A stretch of 34,226 nucleotides of DNA from NCBI GenBank assembly GCA_019414325.1, contig DXMG01000010.1, forward strand, positions 1 through 34,226, read 5' to 3'. Shown one piece after another: positions 29,464 through 34,226 of the stretch. Each line of letters starts with the position of its first letter. Within the stretch, counting starts at the first letter, position 1. The position numbers were made by a program, and so were the translations under genes. Under the pieces are notes generated by a model. It was not told the origin of the DNA, searched no databases, and worked only from the letters and a program-made list of their open reading frames with translations. The DNA comes from Collinsella sp. (lineage in GTDB: Bacteria > Actinomycetota > Coriobacteriia > Coriobacteriales > Coriobacteriaceae).

Positions 29464-30432
29464 ATGAACGCACACGATCTGATTAAAGAGGCAATTGCCG
29501 AGAAGGGCAAGTTCGACAGCGTCTACTGGATTGCTTGCGGTGGCTCCATGATCGATTTGATCCCGGCTCATGAGCTTCTGCAGCGCGAGGCTACCACCTT
29601 CACTTCGTATATCTATACCGCGCGTGAATTCGACATTATGCGTCCGCGTCGTCTGGGCGAGAAGTCCCTGGTCATCGCTTGCAGCCACAGCGGCAATACC
29701 CCCGAGGTCGTCGAGGGCTGCGAGATTGCCCTTGCTGCCGGCGCTACGGTGATCGCCCAGACCGACAACGCTGGATCCAAGATTGACTCCGGCAAGTGGA
29801 CCACGTGGGTCTACCCATGGGGCGAGGGCGTGCCGCAGGCCGAGGTCCCCGCTGGCATTTCGCTGTCGCTTGCGGCAGAGCTGCTCGATCAGCAGGAGGG
29901 CTACGCCGATCTTGCCGATATGTATGCCGGTATCGCCGAGATGGATAAGATTCTTCCCCCGGCACGCGAGAAGGTAAATGCCGAGCTGGGCGATCGCTTT
30001 GCCAAGCTTTGCCAGGAGCACGAGTTCTTCTATATTCTGGGCAGCGGTCCCAACTTTAGCCAGACCTACGGTTTCGCTATCTGCTCTCTTATGGAGATGC
30101 AGTGGCAGCACTGCAGCTACATTCACTCTGCCGAGTACTTCCATGGCCCCTTCGAGGCTACTCAGGATGGCGTTTTTTACTTCCTGCAGATGGGCTCCAG
30201 CGAGTGCAGTGCTATGGACGAGCGCGCCCTGGCGTTCCTTAAGACGCATACCGATACGCTGATGGTGCTCGATGCCAAGGAGTACGGTATGGAAGCCGTG
30301 CCGGCGAGCGTCCGTGCTTATCTGGACCCGGTGCTGTTCTACGCCATGAACTGCGAGCTGCGTGCCGCACGCGGCAAGGTGTTTGATCACGATCCCGATT
30401 TCCGTCGCTACATGGGCGTCGTCGAGTACTAG
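29464..30432 (+). CDS. FrlB-like fructosamine-6-phosphate deglycase (SIS domains)
   Basis: A 322-residue protein with two sugar-isomerase (SIS) domains. The first has YWIACGGSMIDLIPA and IACSHSGNTPEVVEG (the phosphate-binding S-x-SGNT loop); the second has YILGSGPNFSQTYGFAICSL. The segment SAEYFHGPFEATQDGVF and the C-terminus FDHDPDFRRYMGVVEY match E. coli FrlB (GEFRHGPLE; DHNPDERRYYGGLVEY), which splits fructoselysine-6-phosphate into lysine and glucose-6-phosphate. The E-x-x-HGP motif holds the presumed acid/base residues. GAAAGGAA precedes the ATG. This is the strongest single indicator that the cluster degrades a fructosamine. Confidence 0.88.
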   Translation: MNAHDLIKEAIAEKGKFDSVYWIACGGSMIDLIPAHELLQREATTFTSYIYTAREFDIMRPRRLGEKSLVIACSHSGNTPEVVEGCEIALAAGATVIAQTDNAGSKIDSGKWTTWVYPWGEGVPQAEVPAGISLSLAAELLDQQEGYADLADMYAGIAEMDKILPPAREKVNAELGDRFAKLCQEHEFFYILGSGPNFSQTYGFAICSLMEMQWQHCSYIHSAEYFHGPFEATQDGVFYFLQMGSSECSAMDERALAFLKTHTDTLMVLDAKEYGMEAVPASVRAYLDPVLFYAMNCELRAARGKVFDHDPDFRRYMGVVEY

Positions 30433-30445
30433 AAGGATAAATACC

Positions 30446-31309
30446 ATGGCATTTAACGTTAACGCGCTCGGATTTGGCGACAACGTCGTCGATCGCTACG
30501 AGCATATCCACACCATGTATCCTGGCGGCAACGCGGTGAACTTCGCCGTTTATGCCAAGAAATGCGGTGCCGCACGCTCCGCATACATGGGCATTTTTGG
30601 CAATGACGCCGCTGCCGAGCATGTCATTGCAAGCCTCGAGGATGAGGGTATCGAGCTTGACAAGTGTGAGCAGATGATTGGCGAGAACGGAGCGGCTCGC
30701 GTGACCGTCGTTGACGGTGACCGTGTCTTCCTTGGCTCCAACGAGGGCGGTATCCGTGGCGATGCGCGCTATGTCCTCGATCGCTTTGACCTTTCGTACA
30801 TGAAGCAGTTCGATGTGGTTCATTCGGGCAACTATTGCTTTACCGAGCGCGAGCTGCCCAAGCTGAAGGCTGCGGGCGTCACGGTCTCTTTTGACTTTTC
30901 GGACGACTCCACCGACGAGTACTACGAGCAGATTGCACCCTACGTCGATTTTGCCTTCTTTAGTGCGGCGGATGCCGCGAGTGAGGACGAGATTCGCGAG
31001 CGTCTGGCATGGGTGAAGGGCCTGGGTCCGCGTTTTGTGTCGGCTACGGCGGGTGCCGAGGGCTGCATTGCTTACGACGGCGAGCGTTATTACCGCCAGC
31101 TGGCTAAACCGGTAACGGACATGAAGGACACCATGGGAGCGGGCGACTCGTTCCTCACTTCGTTTTTGATGTGCTATCTCGATTCCGCCAAGCGTGGTGA
31201 GGATGGCGCCGAGGCCATCGAGCGCGCGCTCGACTTTGCTGCCGGGTTTGCCTCGACCGTGTGCGGCATGGAAGGTTCTTGGGGCCACGGAGCACCAATC
31301 GTCGAATAG
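30446..31309 (+). CDS. FrlD-like fructosamine 6-kinase (PfkB family)
   Basis: A 287-residue PfkB-type sugar kinase. The start GFGDNVVDRYEHIHTMYPGG and the sugar-binding signature GGNAVNFAVYAKKCG match E. coli FrlD (GDNCVDIYPQ; SGGNAVNVAVY), the kinase that makes fructoselysine-6-phosphate. The second PfkB signature is DTMGAGDSFLTSFL, with the catalytic Asp in GAGD. FDFSDDSTDEYYEQIAPYVD corresponds to the FrlD block FDFSDKW. It starts 14 bp after the FrlB-like stop, with AAGGA upstream. It supplies the substrate for the deglycase. It is followed by a terminator-like hairpin before the second kinase. Confidence 0.87.
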   Translation: MAFNVNALGFGDNVVDRYEHIHTMYPGGNAVNFAVYAKKCGAARSAYMGIFGNDAAAEHVIASLEDEGIELDKCEQMIGENGAARVTVVDGDRVFLGSNEGGIRGDARYVLDRFDLSYMKQFDVVHSGNYCFTERELPKLKAAGVTVSFDFSDDSTDEYYEQIAPYVDFAFFSAADAASEDEIRERLAWVKGLGPRFVSATAGAEGCIAYDGERYYRQLAKPVTDMKDTMGAGDSFLTSFLMCYLDSAKRGEDGAEAIERALDFAAGFASTVCGMEGSWGHGAPIVE

Positions 31310-31379
31310 CTTAAGAAAGCGTACGGCGGTCTGGCTATGAGGCTTTGGACAGCCGATGCAAAACAATAAGCGAAACGCG

Positions 31380-31414
31380 AAAAGGGGGCTCGCCATGTGG
31401 TGGGTCCCCTTTTG
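31380..31414 (+). terminator. Terminator-like hairpin between the two kinase genes
   Basis: AAAAGGGGGCTCGCCA (31380-31395) pairs along its full length, with three or more G-T pairs, with TGGTGGGTCCCCTTTT (31398-31413); the apex opens to about 4 bases. The stem ends in a T4 run. It probably lowers expression of genes downstream of the first kinase. Confidence 0.8.
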
Positions 31415-31430
31415 AACATTGGAGAAGACC

Positions 31431-32231
31431 ATGGGTATTAAAGCGTGCGCAGCTGGTTTTTGCTGTGCGGACGTCTATCAAAACATCGGCGTGTTCTATC
31501 CGACTGGTAATGGCATTGACTGGGGTATCCATCTTGCACGAATGGGCGTTTCGGTATCCGCCGTGTCGGTTGTCGGCAAGGACGAGTACGGAGACAAGAT
31601 GAGGGAGGCGCTGGCCGCTGAGGGGTTCGATATCTCACATCTGCGGGTGGAGGATGGCGACACCTCGGTGATGCTCATGGCGTTGAAAGACGGCGTCGAT
31701 CGCGTACATCTCGAGGCAATCGATGGCGTAATGGAGGCATATCGACCGAATGAAGATGACCGGGCGTTTATCCTAGAACATGACATCATTCACACCGACC
31801 TGTTTGGCAATTGTTTGGACCTCCTGCCCGAATGGCATGATGCGGGCAAGACGGTGGTTATGGACTTCTCGGTGTTCAGCCAGGATCCCGAATATGCCTG
31901 CGAGAACCATTTTCCCTACGTTGACTATGCGTTCATGTCGTTTGAAGAGGACACTCCGGAGCTGCGTGATTGGGTACGTCACGTACAGGAGCTGGGACCG
32001 CGGGTGGCAGTTGCCACGCTTGGTGAGAAGGGAAGCATTGCCTATGACGGTGAGCGCTTCTATGAGTGCGGGATCGTGCCGGCGGAGAAGGTCGTTAACA
32101 CCGTGGGTGCCGGCGACTCGTATATTGCCGGGTTTACCAAGGGCGTGATCGATGGCCTTGATATTCCGGCGTGTATGAAGGCGGGCGCTGAACTGTCGTC
32201 CCGAGTGATTGGTTCGTTTGAGCCGTACTAG
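31431..32231 (+). CDS. Second FrlD-like PfkB-family sugar kinase
   Basis: A 266-residue PfkB-family kinase paralogous to the gene at 30446. ADVYQNIGVFYPTGNGIDWG replaces the usual sugar-binding GGNAVNVA with TGNGIDWG, while VVGKDEYGDKMREALAAEGF and DISHLRV resemble FrlD strongly and the ATP/catalytic signature NTVGAGDSYIAGF is intact. It is therefore probably active but on a different substrate, for example the epimer or another amine conjugate. GGAGAAG precedes the ATG at 31431. It follows a strong hairpin, so it is probably expressed at a lower level than the first kinase unless a separate promoter exists. Confidence 0.82.
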   Translation: MGIKACAAGFCCADVYQNIGVFYPTGNGIDWGIHLARMGVSVSAVSVVGKDEYGDKMREALAAEGFDISHLRVEDGDTSVMLMALKDGVDRVHLEAIDGVMEAYRPNEDDRAFILEHDIIHTDLFGNCLDLLPEWHDAGKTVVMDFSVFSQDPEYACENHFPYVDYAFMSFEEDTPELRDWVRHVQELGPRVAVATLGEKGSIAYDGERFYECGIVPAEKVVNTVGAGDSYIAGFTKGVIDGLDIPACMKAGAELSSRVIGSFEPY

Positions 32232-32258
32232 GGCCAAATGCCTGGAAAGGAGTACGAA

Positions 32259-33119
32259 ATGGTTATCGACATGTTGGTCCATCCTATGCTCTATGGCGAG
32301 ATCTGTACGCCGGGTGATGAGCCTGATGGATTCGGTTTTTGGTCACGAGAATTTGGTATGGGGCATATGGGCCCCATGGATTGGGATGAGCTTCAAGTCG
32401 AGATGGACGTCTGCGACGTGCGGAAGAGCGTGCTCATGCCGCTCGATGTAACCACGGCATGCGGAGGACACTTTGGCACCAATGACCAGATTGCCATGCT
32501 GGTTGCCGCGCACCCCGATCGTCTGTGGGGATTTGCGAGCGTAGATCCGCAGGTGAGCGGTGCCGCAGACGAATTGGAGCGCGCCTTTACCGAGTTGGGG
32601 GCAAAGGGGCTTTGCCTGCATCCGGCAAAGCAGGGTTTTGCCCCCGATGATGCTGTGGCCGAGCCGCTTTACGAGCTGTGCGAGCGCTATAACAAGCCGG
32701 TGGTTTTCCATGCCGGTATGTCTTGGGAGCCGGGCGCAGAGCTCTCGCGCAGTAACCCGCTTGCATTTGAGCACACAATCGCAACGCATCCAAATGTGCG
32801 CTTTAGTTTGACCCACTTTGGCTGGCCCTGGGTGCGCGAGACCGTGGCGATGCTGCTCAAGTATCCCAACTGCTACACGGACACCTCTATCACTTACATC
32901 GATTCGCCCGAGGAGATGATGCAGCGCCTTTTCACGGTCGATATGGGGCCGCTGTGGTATGAGCGCGCGCTATCGCATCAAGTGATGTTCGCCAGCAATA
33001 CGCCGCGTTTCCGTGCATTCAAACTCAAGCGGGCGCTCGATACCGTGCTCATGCGCGATGATGCGCGAGAAAGGCTCTACTGGGGTAATGCCCTGCGTTT
33101 TCTTGAAGGGGATGAGTAA
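32259..33119 (+). CDS. Amidohydrolase 2 (TIM-barrel) family protein with altered metal residues
   Basis: A 286-residue protein of the amidohydrolase-related / ACMSD-like family, whose members hydrolyse lactones or amides or decarboxylate acids. Barrel landmarks: VIDMLVHPMLYG at the N-terminus, LWGFASVDPQ, GAKGLCLHPAKQGF, KPVVFHAGMSW, FSLTHFGWPWV, YTDTSITY, and FASNTPRFR near the end, where the family usually has a metal-binding Asp (G/A-S-D). The N-terminal H-x-H is reduced to a single His and the final Asp reads Asn, so metal binding may be changed. AAAGGAG before ATG 32259 fixes the start; the frame opening at 32238 has none. It is located between the second kinase and yjbQ. Confidence 0.8.
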   Translation: MVIDMLVHPMLYGEICTPGDEPDGFGFWSREFGMGHMGPMDWDELQVEMDVCDVRKSVLMPLDVTTACGGHFGTNDQIAMLVAAHPDRLWGFASVDPQVSGAADELERAFTELGAKGLCLHPAKQGFAPDDAVAEPLYELCERYNKPVVFHAGMSWEPGAELSRSNPLAFEHTIATHPNVRFSLTHFGWPWVRETVAMLLKYPNCYTDTSITYIDSPEEMMQRLFTVDMGPLWYERALSHQVMFASNTPRFRAFKLKRALDTVLMRDDARERLYWGNALRFLEGDE

Positions 33120-33121
33120 AC

Positions 33122-33550
33122 ATGGTGACGCTCGAGACATTGAGCTATCTATCGACTGCTCCGGACCAGTTCATCGATATTACCGAAGATGTGCACGCTG
33201 CCATCGAACGCAGCTCGGTGACCAATGGCTTGGCAGCGATTATTTTGTCGCATACGACCTGTGGAATCGTGGTAAACGAGGGACTGCCCTGCGTGGAGAC
33301 GGATCTTATGGAGACGCTTGATCGCATCGCCCCACTCGATGCCCCCTATGCGCATGCACACTTCCTGCCGAGCTATGGAGCCACCGGTAACAACTCCTGT
33401 GGGCATATCAAGAGCATGATTTGTGGAAACAGTTGCTTCTTTCCCGTCCAAGATGGCCACATCGTGTGCGGAGGTGCCCAGAACATCTATCTTGCGGAGT
33501 TTGACGGTCCGCAGAAGCGAAAAGTGTACGTCGAGGTGCTGGGGGAGTAA
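33122..33550 (+). CDS. YjbQ/UPF0047 family protein
   Basis: A 142-residue protein of the YjbQ (UPF0047) family. Two conserved blocks are clear: LSHTTCGIVVNEG (family HTT-x-x-(I/V)xx-NE) and NNSCGHIKSMICGNSCFFPV followed by GGAQNIYLAEFDGPQKRKVYV. Family members bind metal through His residues and have a weak thiamine-phosphate-synthase activity in vitro; their physiological role is unsettled. The ATG starts 2 bp after the preceding stop, so the two are coupled. Co-location with FrlB/C/D-like genes suggests a role in the same pathway, though that is only inference. Confidence 0.85.
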   Translation: MVTLETLSYLSTAPDQFIDITEDVHAAIERSSVTNGLAAIILSHTTCGIVVNEGLPCVETDLMETLDRIAPLDAPYAHAHFLPSYGATGNNSCGHIKSMICGNSCFFPVQDGHIVCGGAQNIYLAEFDGPQKRKVYVEVLGE

Positions 33551-33583
33551 CGTCCCTGCAATGACCCTAAGAAGGAGCACGTT

Positions 33584-34226
33584 ATGTCGTTTCTAACCTC
33601 GATGTTCAAGACCGAAAAGCCGGTTATTGGAATGCTGCACCTGCGTCCTCTGCCGGGCGATCCACTGTATTACCCGGGCGGAAGCGTGTCGCAGGTCGTG
33701 GAAGCCGCCAAGCGCGATCTCGAGGCGTTGCAGCAGGGCGGTGTCGATGGCATTTTGATTACCAATGAGCTCTCGATGCCCTATGAGCAGCATGTTTCTC
33801 CCTCAACCCTTGCGTCGATGGGCTATGTAATCGGGGCTCTATCCCATGATTTGTCGACTCCTTGGGGAGCTGAAGCTATTTACGATGGTGATGCCACAAT
33901 CGAGCTGTGCGCTGCCGTCGACGCGCAGTTCACGCGTTGCAATTTTTGCGGTGCCTGGGCCGGTGATCTCGGGCTGATTAACCGAGATTTCGCTCACACC
34001 ATGCGTCGCAAGGCGGCGCTGCGCCTGGACGACCTCAAGCTTTTTCACTTCATCACGAGCGAGGGGGAGGTTTATCTCAACGACCGCACGACTGCGGACA
34101 TTGCCGATTCACTTCTCTTTAATTGCCTACCGGATGCTATGGTCATCGGCGGTTCGGCTGCCGGTCGTGGCGCTTCGGGCGAGCTTGCCGATGAGGTCCG
34201 TGAGCGTGTTGGCGAAGTGCCTGTGG
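33584..34226 (+). CDS. BtpA/SgcQ-family protein, cut by the window end
   Basis: The first 214 codons of a TIM-barrel protein of the BtpA family (photosystem-I biogenesis protein BtpA, E. coli SgcQ). KPVIGMLHLRPLPGDPLYYP is the defining N-terminal block, followed by VVEAAKRDLEALQQGGVDGI, LITNE, the region RCNFCGAWAGDLGLINRDF, and DAMVIGGSAAGRGAS near the right edge. In E. coli SgcQ is encoded in the sgc sugar-utilisation locus; the reaction is unknown. AAGGAG precedes ATG 33584. The gene is in line with the cluster, 33 bp after yjbQ, and the cluster clearly continues beyond 34226. Confidence 0.85.
   Translation, partial: MSFLTSMFKTEKPVIGMLHLRPLPGDPLYYPGGSVSQVVEAAKRDLEALQQGGVDGILITNELSMPYEQHVSPSTLASMGYVIGALSHDLSTPWGAEAIYDGDATIELCAAVDAQFTRCNFCGAWAGDLGLINRDFAHTMRRKAALRLDDLKLFHFITSEGEVYLNDRTTADIADSLLFNCLPDAMVIGGSAAGRGASGELADEVRERVGEVPV

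Overview
The window is GC-rich, densely coded on both strands, and its gene content (orphan UreE next to a SlyD-like isomerase, DUF3793 plus flavodoxin, a YolD/Y-family polymerase pair with a Gram-positive LexA box, MetY, lipoprotein-fed amino-acid ABC transport) suggests an anaerobic gut Actinomycetota of the class Coriobacteriia, probably Collinsella-like. The taxonomic call is inference from gene families and sequence style. I see no rRNA, tRNA, CRISPR array, transposase or phage gene.

Left part (1-8900): a membrane dipeptidase gene broken at the window edge by a fold-back inverted repeat; a SlyD-like FKBP isomerase with an orphan UreE-like nickel protein; a Cof-type HAD phosphatase; a PerR/Fur regulator; a Gfo/Idh/MocA oxidoreductase with an acylphosphatase; RNase HI; and a LysR regulator divergent from metY. 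metY is preceded by a promoter, a 17-codon leader ORF containing two Cys codons, and mutually exclusive hairpins, which looks like a translational attenuator. A secreted protein of unknown function follows a strong terminator.

Middle part (8900-24400): a small membrane protein; a decayed N-terminal stub of a cyclase-family gene; an aldo/keto reductase with two 4Fe-4S motifs; a second Gfo/Idh oxidoreductase and endonuclease IV, each preceded by a copy of the same ~86-bp hairpin element; a polar amino-acid ABC transporter (lipoprotein, permease with a large extra N-terminal domain, ATPase); flavodoxin and DUF3793 divergent from a membrane-anchored HMA metal protein; a YolD/Y-polymerase SOS operon with a clear promoter and LexA box; an isolated N-terminal domain of an iron-type alcohol dehydrogenase flanked by inverted copies of a 30-bp repeat; glucose-6-phosphate isomerase; and two HAD phosphatases.

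Right part (24400-34226, continuing past the edge): a GntR/UTRA regulator followed by a co-directional cluster: YfcC/DcuC-type transporter, metal-dependent-hydrolase homologue, FrlC-like epimerase, FrlB-like fructosamine deglycase, two FrlD-like PfkB kinases, a second amidohydrolase homologue, YjbQ and a BtpA/SgcQ-like protein. The FrlB/C/D core indicates catabolism of an Amadori-type sugar-amine: import, trimming or epimerisation, phosphorylation, then deglycation to glucose-6-phosphate plus a free amine. The paralogous kinase, two hydrolase homologues with altered metal motifs, and YjbQ/BtpA are not part of the described frl or fra pathways. This makes the cluster the best candidate in the window for an undescribed catabolic system.
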